Shown one piece after another: positions 42,500 to 55,729 of a stretch of 64,000 nt of DNA. The stretch comes from Sepioteuthis lessoniana. Its lineage: Eukaryota; Mollusca; Cephalopoda; Myopsida; Loliginidae. Position 1 is the stretch's first letter. Every line of letters begins with the position of its first letter. The stretch lies in the NCBI GenBank assembly GCA_963585895.1, contig OY757904.1, positions 593,207 through 657,206 of the forward strand, in the 5' to 3' direction. The notes under the pieces are model-generated. The model did no database searches. It was not told the origin of the DNA and was given only the letters and a program-made list of their open reading frames with translations. The position numbers and the translations under genes are program-made.

Positions 42500-43734
42500 C
42501 TTTTAGTTCTATGTCTCTCATATCATAAAGTCCATTACTTGCTTTCTATTTTGTGATCATAACAAAACAGGTTAAATACTTTTTTGATATTTTCTTTTCT
42601 TTTCTTTTCTGAGAAAAATATAAATTTCCAGAAATATTTTTTATAGAACTTTATATTTATTTCATATTCTGTAAAAAAAAAAAGAAGACAATCATCTTTG
42701 TTTCTATTAAAAATAGATTTACTGCGTTTTTCCACTTTATTTACTAATATTTTTGCGTAAAATTGATTAATGCAAATGTATAAGTAGCATATGTACTAAT
42801 GTTATCAAACTTGTTTCTTTCCCCTTCCATTGGGGGGGGGATGGTTCTATTTTGCCTTTGGCTAACTCTTGTCTATTACGCTTATATCAAAATGAAGGAA
42901 AAATTCTGACATCAACAATTTTCATTACATTATATATTTTTCTGACTGCATTCAGCATTTTTGTTGTTTTTAATGTTTTTATTCACAGGTAAATACTGTA
43001 CCTGAATTTAACAAAGAATATTGAAAAATGTATATGACTAATGACTATTTTCTGTATCTATATGCCAGAGATTCAATGCTAAAAGCAAATCACTACGAAT
43101 GTAATGTTATTTGAGTAATCTCAATAAAATTCATAAGTTGACGTGGTTTTCCAATAAATGTAATTTTTTATCCTAAAATTATGCACTTTATATCTAAATA
43201 GAAATTGGTATAAATGTTAATAATAACTAATACAATTAGTTGTGATGCTTCTTTTATTTATTTTTATTTAGATTCTCATGTTTTTATTTTGTTTTTATTT
43301 TTTGCTATTCATTTTTTCAAAACTAACCTTTACTGACCTCAAAACATTTACAGAAAAACACCACAAAACTTAAATATAACAGATTGTGGTTGATTGTGCT
43401 TATATACTTGTGGAATATAGAAATAACTCAATTTTATGCAAATATTTCTGGTACATATTCTATCCAAATTAAAAGGAAATTATTGAATATACTAACTATA
43501 CCTTCTCATTAACCTTGACCGCGATGATTATCTCAGTTCAAAATTGAAAAATATTCAAACAAAAATGTATAATGCTTAACAATATTTTTTTTTTATCTTT
43601 AATAAATGTTTTGAATTGGATTAAGTTTTCTTTAAAGATGTGTAACCAGGCATCATTCAGATTCCACTTTTCAAAAATTTATATAATAGTTTAAAATTTG
43701 ATGAATACTACTTATCGTATTAAAAAAAATGCAT
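42498..43734. other. AT-rich spacer, nothing recognised
   Basis: Includes a nine-G run near 42832-42840. No recognised gene or repeat. Confidence 0.45.
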
Positions 43735-44029
43735 GCATGTATTTACCAACCTCTCTGCACGAGCAGGATGTGACATGAGGTCAATTTTTAAGCAGTTTGA
43801 CAGGTTTGAATTTAGAGTTTTCCTTCTCCTAGACTGGTTGCTATACCAAGGTTAAAGAGATCAGTCAGCCTGACTATTTGCCCATAGCTGGAGAGAGAGA
43901 GTAGTTGGATTCATACCTTTCCTAAGACTATTAGAGCTATGTGAAATGCCCTCAGCCTGGTCCAGGATTTGAACTCCTTTCACTGTGTCCATTTCCTACG
44001 ATGATAACCATTATACTACAGGCACCTCC
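43735..44029 (-). repeat. tRNA-derived SINE, long type, copy 2
   Basis: Minus-strand partner of 6184-6449, sharing head (CCAGGATTTGAACTCCTTTC on the plus strand) and body (TTGAATTTAGAGTTTTCC). Flanked by AAAAAAATGCAT at 43723-43734 and 44030-44041. Confidence 0.85.
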
Positions 44030-44041
44030 AAAAAAATGCAT

Positions 44042-44936
44042 ACACATCCTCTATCTCTCTCCAATTCTATATCTCCAGATACTGAGAAGAGAAATACTAA
44101 TATGCCACTGTGCAGTGGTTAACCATATAATGACATGCATATTGAGATAATTTTCAAATTGGCATAAAATAAATACTTCTTGGAAATAGAGAAAATGCAT
44201 ATAATTCATGTGACTTTAATTACTTTTATCCATTCCTAAAGTTTAACTAATTAGGATTACTTTTAACATCTGGCAAAAATAATGAAAAAAAACAAAAGCT
44301 AAATGAAAAGGATCTTACAAAAACAGATATAAAAGCTTCTCTTAAAAATGAGAGCTGGAGCAATTCTAATCTTTTTCCCAGACCCTAAATAATCAAAATG
44401 ATTACATATGTATATTTAAAACATGGAAGGAATAAACTCTTCAAATGCTAGTTTTATTTATTGCACAGACATCTTGAAATAGATTTTGTTTATTCCTGTT
44501 ATAATTCAACAAATGTCTGTTTGTCCTTCAGTGTCTGTAAGGATTTGCCATTTTTGAAAACATTCAAGAATTGTTAGTCATGCCAAGAAAGGTTTTAACT
44601 ATTCTAGGAGATTCAGCTGAGACTAGTTTTAGGTGGATTCTATCTCCACTTTGCTGTAAAATGGTGTTCTTTTCATGCCTAGTGTTTGTAACCCACTCTC
44701 TTGGTAATCATTATGAAAAACAGATGGCTCACTCTCTCTTCTTATAGGCACTAAGACTATCTCTATCATAGCCAGATGACAAGCTAGTAAGAGGGAATTC
44801 ATTTCATTTTAATGGTTGCCCAGCCTAGAAATGGCTTCTAAACACAATTTTTATTTTAAAATTTAAGTTAATACCTCTTCAAATCTGAAAAATAAATTTT
44901 ATATCTATTTGAAATTTTTAATTATTTTTAGGGGTT
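44042..44936. other. AT-rich spacer, nothing recognised
   Basis: No open frame or repeat of note. Confidence 0.45.
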
Positions 44937-45184
44937 AGCATGGTGCATGAAAGATAGATTTGGGTCCATTTGTAAATGTCAGATATTATATCTTATGTTT
45001 CCAAATTGACCTGAATCCATCCGATATACCTGAAATATATCTGATATATCCAAATTGACCTGAATCCATCCGATATACCTGAAATATATCTGATATATCC
45101 AAATTGACCTGAATCCATTCGATATACCTGAAATATATCTGATATATCCAAATTGACCTGAATCCATTTTTCATGCACCATGCT
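44937..45184. mobile_element. TIR element built around a 49-bp minisatellite
   Basis: Perfect 16-bp terminal inverted repeats AGCATGGTGCATGAAA (44937-44952) and its complement (45169-45184); weaker complementarity extends inward for about 50 bp. Between them is a tandem array with an exact 49-bp period (units start at 45001, 45050, 45099 and 45148), about 3.4 copies, each containing CCAAATTGACCTGAATCCAT. The array unit resembles the subterminal TIR sequence. It has no coding capacity and is MITE-like. No obvious target duplication is seen. Reverse frames of 62-84 codons here exist because 49 is not a multiple of three and all phases are open. Confidence 0.85.
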
Positions 45185-46851
45185 CAGTGTAAACAAAACA
45201 GTAACCCATAGAAAGTGAATGATAAAAAAAAACATCTTCAACATCATCTAAAATTTTAATAAAAGAATTATAATTGATATTATTAATATAATTATATTAG
45301 TTTGAATCCTATCAGTTTTCTTTGTAACTTTTTTTCCCCTTATTCAACCTTATTTGAGTTTTTCAAATACAAGTTAAATTAGATAATGTTTTATTATAGT
45401 ATCTATCGAGGAACCCTTATAAGTGATATGACTTAATGTGAAATAAATCATTCTTTGCTTCTTTGAATTGATAAAGTGCTGTCTTGAGGTAAAGATTTAA
45501 GGAAAAAAGAAAAAGAAATATGTTTAATTATTTGTGAATATTTCTTTTTCAGAACCCTCGATGATGAATATGCTGCTTTTACAAATTTTTCAAAAATTAA
45601 GACTACTTTCTTGCTTATAGAGATTTCAATTAGATAAACAAAAGTCTATATTAGAAATTTCTTTTCATTTCCACTTTTACTCACCTAAATCCTATGAAGC
45701 CCCCATAAAGTTTGTACTGAAAGTAGGCCAAATTCTGATTGCTTCATCTACATCTTCCTTTTTAACCTATTTTTAACCCTCACACTTTTCCCTGCTATTA
45801 TCCTCCCTTCCTTGAAGAAGAAGAAGAAGAAAATCTTCAAATTAGCACAAGTTAGCCATCTGTCTTAAGGGCTTTTTCTAGGACCCTTTTATAATTCTTT
45901 TGTCTCTTGACAGTTGAAGGAAAAAATCTTATTTAGAATATCTTTGCATTTTAATTTATTCATTACCTTTTAAATTCCATCTGTTTTTAATTATACTTAT
46001 TGTACAAAGTATAAAGGAAAAGATGATATTTAAATTTATGTCTTCCAACAGGAGTAATGATAGGAATTAAGATAGAAAAGAGGCTTTTATAAAATTATCA
46101 AAAAAGAACAAACTATATTTTCTTTCTTAATAAAAATTATAATGTTGATCCAGAGAAAATATAAGATGTTGAGTATGTGCCAATAAGTCTGCAATCTGAC
46201 ATAAGTTGATTTTTGATCAAAAGTTTTTAGTATATAGTATCATCTTTAAATTAGTATTATATGGACTGACAAAGGAGATTATTTTGAAAAATACCAGCAA
46301 GAACTGTAAAAAAATTGAATGCTACATAGATATTTTAATAAAATAGATTAAATAAATCTGTAGTAAATGTTTAAAAAATGTTATGTTTATGACTACAAGC
46401 AGTTAAGAGTTCTATAACCCTTAGAATCTGATCAGCCAGTACATGTGCCACTACCTAGAAGTACATATACCTAAGCAGCTTGAATTCCATCTGAGGAAAA
46501 CCCATTTCTACATCACTGTTGCCGATAAAATATTGTAATTTTGTTATTTTTATATGTATTTTGAATTGCCTTATCTTTCTGCAATAACTTGTTACAAAAT
46601 TAAATGTTAGTATTAATATTAAACTCTTGATTACTTGTCAACTAACTATCATTTCTCTCAAGGTAGATAAAGTTTTCTGAAGAAGTTAAAACAATTTTCT
46701 TTCATTCTTCTTTGGTTATAATCTAAAATATAATTGAATATTTATTATTCAATCAGAATACAGTTTATTTATTCATTTATTTTACTTTTAAAATAAACCT
46801 GTATGATTTCATGATATCTAAAGATATATTGATCATTACTAATTTAAGATA
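45185..46851. other. AT-rich spacer, nothing recognised
   Basis: A short (GAA)n lies near 45816-45830. No gene seen. Confidence 0.45.
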
Positions 46852-47762
<911 letters not shown>

Positions 47763-47764
47763 TA

Positions 47765-49099
47765 TCTAAATATAGATAGATTATTACTAATTTTATGATA
47801 CTTTTTTAATTCATAAAAGCTGAATATTCTTAGAATGAAAAGGGAACTGAGAAAAATGTTCAAATTTATTAATGACAAATATGTCCAAGTTTACAAACTA
47901 TTTTCTTAATGTTCACAAAAATACCAGTCATTAAGTGATAGAGTACTGAAACTTTATTTTGCTGAATTATAGTGAAATACACAATAAATGAATACAATGC
48001 ACATTCAGACAGAAATTCAGTATTTTGTAGAAACAACTAATCAGTATTGTAGCTATTTGCACTTTTTGTTTTTGTGAGCATTTAAGTGAAAATTAATAAC
48101 TGATATTAAATCTTAAATTGTTCAAGCTTGTTAGAACAAGCTTAACGAGAAGAAATAAATTAATTCTGATTTTAAGTTGGGACAAAAAATGTCCTTACTT
48201 TCTCAAGAAGTTGGTCTGTTAAACTAATTGTACCCATTTATTATATGTGAGAATTGTTTTTGATAAATATTCTGCTTAAACTTTTTTGTTCTTAAATAAG
48301 AAAGCTGTTATTAAGAATAGACATCATCATTAACATCAGTAGCAAATAAATGGAATAATTATATCTATGATAATAAACCATGTTTTTTAATTATTATCAT
48401 TATATGATCACTAGGACAATTAATTGATGCAGATGATTATCAGTGAATCAGTGATTGCAAAAATAATCAATTAGAATAGCACTGTAACATGGCCTATTGT
48501 GGTTAGTCTGTCATTAAGAAAAGGTAGGTGATAACTGACCATTCAAACACCAATCAAAATCCGTAGAAAAAACCCTTCAAATTTCTCCCTGAAACTTCTT
48601 GTTAACTAATACTTGTTTGACAAGTTATAGTCCAATGTCACTCTTTCTTCTCTTTTGGCTATACATCAACAAAAATCCTATAATTCAAGCATAAGTTATT
48701 TTTTCCTTATTGAAGCCTATAAAAAAGTTACGTCGTCAACATTAGATTTTTTTTCTTTTAAGTAAAAGTTTAAAACAGAATGGCTTATTAACTGACTGCT
48801 GGCTTGGATTTTAACTTTTTTATTGGGCATGATGATTGTCTAATGAAGCATAGCAGTAATACAACAAAGAACAAAAATCAAAATTTGATTTCATAGCTTG
48901 TCGAAATTAAATGAATTATTTACTTTATCTACCTAGCAAGTACAATAAACTAGGAATATAAAGAATTTGGTTATAATTTTAAAACTTTCTAATTTAATTA
49001 ACTGATTATTCTTCAAAATCAAAATTGTCTGATTTTTACTTAATTTAAAAAGAATTTAAAAAAATAATAATTTGATCAACCCGCTTAATCCTTCAATAT
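47765..49099. other. AT-rich spacer, nothing recognised
   Basis: No recognised repeat or gene. Confidence 0.4.
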
Positions 49100-50095
49100 T
49101 TTAATTTGAAGTCAAAGGCAAAAAAAAAAATAAAATAAAAATAACGTTAAAAAAACAAAGAAAAACTACTTAACGTAAACACTAACAGAAGCAGATTATT
49201 TATCGTGTGTAATGAAGGATTAAGACAGGTAGTTTAAATGCCTGTTTCTGGTATTGAACTGATAATGTAGTGTATTGTCATGTTTACCAGATGAGCAATT
49301 ATCTTGATCCTTGCCATTAACAGCAGCAGCAGCAGCAGCGCAATTCGAATTATTTTGTCCCTCACAAACGGCAGAAAAAAGTCAACATGCAGCTGCGATA
49401 ATGTGATAGACATTTATTTAGTGATTGGCAACAATTATGCGCTTTTGACGTCATTTATAGCCTTTATTATCATTAATACTATTATTACTATTATTAATTT
49501 TTTTTCGTCCTCTTCATGTTCAAACTCTAAGCCTTATCTTTCTGTTTCATTTTAGAAAGAATGGCATGAAATTCGTCTCTATTATGTTTTTTTTGACTAC
49601 TCGAAATGAAAACGTTAAAGAAAACAACAAAACCATATTCTCTTGGAATGGATGAGTAACCTGCGATTCCTGCTAACTGCATGGATATACCACTTCCCTA
49701 AGGTGTGTGTTCGGAAAAATGGATATTATTATTATAATTATTATCATCACATCTGTTAAGATTTTAGTCTTTGCAGGTTATAAATCTCTCTCTCTCTCTC
49801 TCTATTTTATTTTAACGTAAGCTTTGAGGTAATTGTAAAACATTGATAAAATTGCCGACTGAAAAGATTTTGATTAAAACAAGAAATAAATAAGGAAAAA
49901 AAAAAAAGAAGCTACCATCAAATAGTAGTTAATGATGTTAGTATTATTAAAACTAGATCATGTCTGTTTCATAGTCTACACATTATACAAGTTTTTAGTA
50001 CTAAAAAAGAAAGCCGATTTATTTTTACTTAGTGATATTGTAAAAAAAAAATCATTTTGTTTCTAGTTAAGAAAAATCGTGTTTTCCAGCTAAGT

Positions 50096-50126
<31 letters not shown>

Positions 50127-50866
50127 GGGAAAAAACTTAATTTATTCCCTTTTTTTCGAAAACATTTTTAAACGTGTTTCTTGAAAATCAGAATTTACAT
50201 TTTAATAGTTTTTCTGTTTGTTTGGATTCTTTTCCCATCTCGTTTTTCTTTCTCCGTACATTTCAGTTGATTTCCTAGTAGCAGTGGTTGTCGCCGGATC
50301 GTCGGAAATCCTTTTTTTTCTTTTTTCTTTTTTTTCTCTAATTTATTTATCATTTAAATACGCATAAAAATACCTCCACCGTAGAAAATTGTCACCAGTC
50401 TAGTCTGCTTATTGATGATTAAATATACCCAGTTTTCTTTTTTTTTTTTTTTTTTTTCTTTTAAATATCTATGCACGTCAATTAAAAATAGTAAACTGTA
50501 TTTAATTTAACTTGTGAACATGGTCTATTTTTAAATGAAAATAGCAAAAACAGTCGGTTTTTTGCTTTCTTTAGATTGAAAACTTTTCCTTTTTCGTTAT
50601 TTTATTTTAGAATCCTACTTTATAGATTTTAAGTAAACCTCAGATCTTTTTATATATCAATAATCTCAGTCGCTGATCAGAGGATCACTGCAAGGATCAT
50701 AATCATCATTGTGAAAAATCCGGCGACATTTATTTATTTTTCTTAATGTTCACCAACATAAAGAAAGCAGCTCAGTTATTGTTTTTTACTGAAAAAAAAT
50801 GTCAGCATCCCTCTATCTATTTATTTATTATGAATTTCTCTCTCTCTCTCTCTCTCTCGATTTTAG

Positions 50867-51006
50867 ATTTCATCAAGCAAAAATGTCAAATCTAAATGAA
50901 TTTTACTAAAGTGCCATGGATTATTTCTCACTGAAACAACGGCAGGTAGAAAAATCCATTTCTTATTTGAAGGATGGAGGTGACAGATCACGTGACTACG
51001 ATATAG
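50867..51006 (+). other. candidate small exon with 30-codon open frame
   Basis: A (TC)n tract and CGATTTTAG could serve as acceptor. An ATG at 50916 in strong context (GTGCCATGG), preceded by an in-frame TAA at 50907-50909, opens MDYFSLKQRQVEKSISYLKD and continues ten more residues to a donor-like AG then GTAATA at 51006/51007. An alternative donor is CAG then GTAGAA at 50945/50946. Joined to the CARD exon, either donor gives a frame that stops at about the CARD start, so it would act as a leader ORF or belong to another isoform. Unproven. Confidence 0.3.
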
Positions 51007-51793
51007 GTAATAAATTTGTCACAAAATAAAACAAAATCAAAAAAATAAAACAAAACAGGAATTTTGCTACTATAGAAAGAAAGTAAACCTGATCAGTCTA
51101 AAACAAAGTGGGTGTTACAACTTGATTCAGTTTACTAGTTCCAAAATTGCTCTTGCAGTGAATAACTAAATAGAAGGAGTATAAATAAATAAAAAAAGTT
51201 TTTTTTTTTTTCTGGTTGTTAGAAATGAGGTGAACCATAAACGATTTGCACATAATTGTTTCATGCATTAAAAAAAAAAACAAAGATTTTTTTCATACGA
51301 TTTTATTTCAACTATGTCTTATTTTCCAGCTCAATTTTGTCTCCTTTTTGGTTTTGAATGAGTCATAAAATAAAAATAACCAAAGCACAAACGTTATTAT
51401 TATCGATTTGACTCTAGAATAATTATTGTTTTTATTTATTTTTCTTTTTTCTTTTATTTATTTATTTACTTTCCCTTTTTCTTTCTCATCCATTACTTTG
51501 AATTATTTGATTACTTTTCATTATTTCTTTCATTTACATCGTGACTTTTAATGTTTATCCTTTTGTTTCTCTTTTTGCCGTTCACCGGTAATTCGTATTT
51601 ATTTCGATTTTATCCTTTCTTCGTCGATTCAATCAACCAACAACATGACGAAATTCTGTTGTTCAAGAATCGATTTTCTTTTATTATATACCTAATTTCT
51701 GCATACAGTTTTTTTTTTTTTTTACTTTAACAATATATTCCCTGGTTTGGTTGCAAATAAAACTATTATTTGAAATAAAATAGCAACAACAAT

Positions 51794-51796
<3 letters not shown>

Positions 51797-51848
<52 letters not shown>
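51797..51848. repeat. (TA)n microsatellite
   Basis: A TA tract of about 26 units. Confidence 0.97.
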
Positions 51849-51850
<2 letters not shown>

Positions 51851-53660
51851 AGTTGGAGTTCCACTGAAATTGTTAGCGTCTTCAATTCTTCTAACGTAGA
51901 AGAATGTAGGCGTGTTCCTGACTGAAGGGCCCCCACCTTGAGAATAGAATAAATATTTTTGACTCTTACACTTTAATAATCATCATGGATTGGGAACGAA
52001 AAGTAATGACTAATTTAGTTGAATTGCTCAACATTGAGATTTGCAGGGTTTTACTTTTTTTTTAAATTATCGAACTGGAATTGATGCTACTCGTGCCGCT
52101 TCGTTTAAGATGTGAATAAACATTTATTATTTTTCCTGTTAGAAATGAAATCAAAAGATTAAAATGATTTTTAAAACTCTGAAGATTCACATTCACGAAT
52201 CAAGACAAAACGTTATCCGGAAATTCAATACGATATTGTTTTTAATTAGAAAAAAGAATAAGTGCACTTGCTTATAATGATGAAATATACAAATACTGAA
52301 TTAATTTTTTGGTTCAACTCAGTGTCTACTTAAAAAAAAAATGCACTCATATTGTGTTCAGAAACAAAGCATTTATTTTATTTATTCATTTATTTTATTT
52401 TATTTTTATTGGAATATAATTGTGTGGTGAATCGATTCAAAATAGATGAAACGACAATATTGATCGTGTCTCGACATATCAAAATTCAAATAAGCCTCTG
52501 TTGACCTGTCTAAACCCGCATTAATTAAAAAATGTTTTGATGACACGTGTTTAAATTTTATGTCGTGCATGTGTGTATTACGGTTGTACAATTTTTCCAC
52601 CGTTCTGTTTTTATTTCTTATTTTTGCTGTCTGTCTGTCTGTCTCTCGTAATTGTATGTCATACACTTTATACTTAATGGATAACAATGCTTGTGAAATA
52701 AACAGTGGGAAAGAAAAACTTGCTTCGAAGTCCAATATGTAAAAACCTCAAAGTTAAAACGTGGTATAATTGTCAACAAATGAGCTTAAGATCAATTAAT
52801 TATTGACCAATGAAATAGATGAAACAACTTTTTTCTTTCTTTTTTTTTTATGATTAACTGCTGAACGAACTATTTATTTACTTTTGTAGAAGAGGGTGTT
52901 TATAAATTGAGCATTTTTAGTGTTGTTGTTTAAGCAAACACAAATGAAGTCACTTGGCTGTTCATGTGATACAGGATATATTTTTCTGACCTTGTTTCTC
53001 ATGTCAACACTTGAAAAGGAATGAAAGTGGTGTTTCAAAATTGATTCCGAGGTTCAAGCTGACATTGGGACGTTTACATTTGACATGAAAATTTACGATT
53101 TGTCTCTCTTTGACTTTACAGAATATGCAAACCAAATGAATGGTACACTGCTTAAAATCCTAACACCAGTGCAGCGGTTTCAAATATCTTATTTTACTGG
53201 TGAATATTTATTAGTTGTTAAAATTGCCAAAAATGACAATAAATTAAATTTGCGACAACTGATATTTACGATACCTTTTAAATTTTGTTAATTCATTTAT
53301 TTTTGGTATATTTGATTTTATATTTATTGTTACCTCAAGTCATTAATTCATATAATTTTGGGGGACTTTCAGGTAAAAGGAGCCTGTTAGTCCAAGTCAT
53401 TTCAAAAGCATATATACACAATTACATAAACAGACCCCAAAACAACTGTCAAAATTAGTCAATTGTTGTGTAATATGAATTCTACTTTTTCTTTTGACCT
53501 TTCATAGCTGTGGTCATTTTTTAAAATCCCTTTTCGTTGATGCATTTAAATTCAATTCCATTTTTCTTAAATACGAAAAAATACTTACAAAGATAACTAA
53601 AATCATTAATGCTTCTAAAGATTAACATTAGTCTATTTTATTTTTTTTTATACATTAAAG

Positions 53661-53910
53661 CGGTAGCTGAGATAGCAATACTTGAAACCATTTGACTGTG
53701 CAAATAAATGATTAATATAAAATTGAATTATCTGTGTTAAATAGCAATACTTGAAACCATTTAACTATGTGCAAATAAATGAGCTCTAACTCATTTAAAA
53801 ATAATGTTACCAACAAATTATTCGGTTACAAATCATATAAAATATGTATAAACAGTATTTGGTATTGAATAACCCTTAAGGGTTGATATGCCATTAAACT
53901 AAATAACCTT
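53661..53910 (+). repeat. family A repeat, 5'-truncated
   Basis: Two units of the second array type (ATACTTGAAACCATTTGACT, ACTTGAAACCATTTAACTAT) and the 3' module (GGGTTGATATGCCATTAAAC). No head. It shows the uninterrupted sequence at the point where mariner copy 2 inserted in the 31-kb copy. Confidence 0.75.
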
Positions 53911-55327
53911 ACTTAACCTTAACTTAAATTAAGATTATTTATTTTATTTGAGCTTTGCTATAATAATCTCATTTTACTATAAAATTATAATTTCTATGTC
54001 ACTATGTATATGTGGTATAAAATTCCATGCATTGGGGATTTAGAATCCCTGGTTAACACAATTTTTATTTGAAGAGGTCAAATATTTTCTGGCATTTTAT
54101 CTTCATTTTATGGGTTCACCTGTACCAGACATCTTGTCAAAAACCAAGTTACAAAGGAGTATCTCTTTGAGAAAAGTCTTAAAAGATCTCCATGTAAATG
54201 TTAGAGATCACCAAGGGCAATGGGGAACGTATAGCTCGGCTTTCCTCCAGATGATAAATATTAGGTTTAAACGGAAAATATGTAGTACTCCCACCCAATT
54301 TTAATGTATCCATTGGATTGTCCATGGAGATACAAGTATAGGACTTTAGGTCAGAGAGAAAGAACCCTTCCCCTCCTTTTTTCTCTTGAATTTTTACACC
54401 TGACAAAGGTTAGAGAATAGACTGGCCAAAATATTGTTAATAACACCAAAAATCTTCCATTGAGTACTTCAAAAACTATTTTCTTATATTTGGTTCTCTG
54501 TTCTTCATCAAAGAACCTAATGTTTGTTTATATACCTGTTAAAAATGTTCATCCATTTTATCTTTTCTCATTAAATAGATCAATAGCATTACTTCTCATT
54601 TAGTATAAAATTTGAATGAATTGGTTATCTGTTTTATGACAGTTTGTGTACAGATTTTCCTAGAATTTAATGTATGTATCTATCAGTAATTTTGAATTCA
54701 AGAAAATGTTTTTATTTTATTTTTTACATTAGTTTGACCTTTACCCAAATGTTATCTCAAATTATTATTTAAAATGTAATCCAGAGAACAAAACATTTTA
54801 TTGTAATGTCTTATAACTTGGTTACAGTGGGTTCCTGGAATATTTTACATTAACTTTGAGGATTTAGAAATGAATTTAAAAACAACAGAAATAAAACATA
54901 AAGGCTAAAACATTGATCAAAGTATAAGCTTAACTAAGTTTCTATTTAATGATTTTAATAAAAAAGATTTTAATATATTTGTAAACCTCCTGTTACAGTC
55001 AACTTTAGTTTTGGGAATTACAAGTTTTAAGTTTTATTTATCTCACGGTTGTTAATAAAGTCTCAGGAAAAAAACACTTCTCTACAAAATTAGCTCTAAC
55101 CCTGTTTAGCTACCATAAATTAATTGTGATTTTTAATTTGAGTGAGACAAAGTATTTATTGAGTAAACACTTGGTTTAAGATTTGTTTTTTCTTGTGATG
55201 TTTTTATCTGGATTCATTTATTTTTTTTTTATTTGAAAAAAAAAACTGCTTTGCCTAAGATATTGATAGTTTTTATGGCTAACTGAAAGTATTTAAATTT
55301 ATTTTTATTCCTTTGTTATTTTTACAG
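53911..55327 (+). other. presumed intron upstream of the CARD exon
   Basis: AT-rich with no recognised repeat. The 64-codon frame 54110-54304 lies in a slightly GC-richer patch but has no motif I know. The last bases (TTTGTTATTTTTACAG) are a good 3' splice site. Confidence 0.5.
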
Positions 55328-55626
55328 GTGATGAGAGGCTATGGTAGCAGAACGGCTGAGTGATCGTGAAGATCTTGTCGAAGATCTTGATTCTGAGCCT
55401 GTCTGTGACTATCTGTTACAGCATGGTGTTATCACAAAGGAGACTTACGATGATATCAGCCAGAAGGAGCACCCAGAACGTAATCGGGCCTTGCTCCGTC
55501 ACCTGGACACCCTTCACAGTACCAATGCAATGGCACTGTTTATCAATGCCTTGCGTCAATCAGGACAGCTTGACCTTGCCAGTTCACTTGACTTTACCAA
55601 AAGAATTAAACCCGTCCATGGAACAG
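55328..55626 (+). CDS. CARD-domain exon (N-terminal coding exon)
   Basis: An exon bounded by TTATTTTTACAG at its left and GGAACAG then GTAACA at its right. Coding starts at the ATG at 55341 (GGCTATGG context): an in-frame TGA at 55332-55334 within the same exon excludes an upstream start. The exon gives 95 codons plus one base (phase 1). Residues about 5-88 read as a CARD, the six-helix death-fold domain that pairs with other CARDs in apoptosome, inflammasome-like and NF-kB adaptors. Visible features are an acidic first helix (LSDREDLVEDLD), VCDYLLQHGVITKETYDDI, ERNRALLRHLDTL and NAMALFINALRQSGQLDLA. The last segment resembles initiator-caspase CARDs (caspase-9 or -2 type), but an adaptor or kinase is equally possible because downstream exons are not seen. 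An out-of-frame ATG at 55331 opens a 10-codon ORF overlapping the start. Confidence 0.8.
55331..55363 (+). promoter_or_regulatory. short upstream ORF overlapping the CARD start
   Basis: The ATG at 55331 begins a ten-codon frame (MRGYGSRTAE) with TGA at 55361-55363, offset from the CARD ATG at 55341. If the exon start at 55328 is correct, the mRNA carries this upstream ATG, which could lower initiation at the main start. Its context (GTGATGA) has A at +4 and is weaker than the main ATG. Confidence 0.45.
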
Positions 55627-55687
55627 GTAACAATTTTTCAGTGTTCTATTTTTATTCTAACCCATTTTATATCGTTGGTCCCAGTTG

Positions 55688-55689
<2 letters not shown>

Positions 55690-55726
<37 letters not shown>
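55690..55726. repeat. (TA)n microsatellite in the intron
   Basis: A TA tract 64 bp after the donor of the CARD exon. Open frames 55341-55688 and 55360-55785 that continue into it are intronic read-through or a shadow frame. Confidence 0.95.

Positions 55727-55729
<3 letters not shown>

Larger units (their letters stand above)
49100..53300 (+). promoter_or_regulatory. CpG-retaining, transposon-poor zone, candidate promoter region
   Basis: By eye this 4.2-kb zone has many more CpG sites than the rest of the window (for example CCGGATCGTCGG near 50293, CCGGCGACAT near 50723, CACGTGACTACG near 50990, and clusters at 52430-52600). It has no family A, LINE, mariner or SINE sequence. It contains long A and T runs (50101-50126, 50437-50457, 51710-51723), (CT)n at 49787-49803 and 50837-50858, a CAG run near 49320, and (TA)n at 51797-51848. 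In invertebrates with germline CpG methylation, retained CpG marks unmethylated DNA such as promoters. It lies 2-6 kb upstream of the CARD exon. No core promoter element is certain. Confidence 0.35.

Noticed and set aside
44979..45247. Three overlapping reverse frames of 62-84 codons with a repeated peptide
   Set aside because: The 49-bp period shifts phase by one each unit and all phases happen to be open; it is a minisatellite, not a repeat protein.
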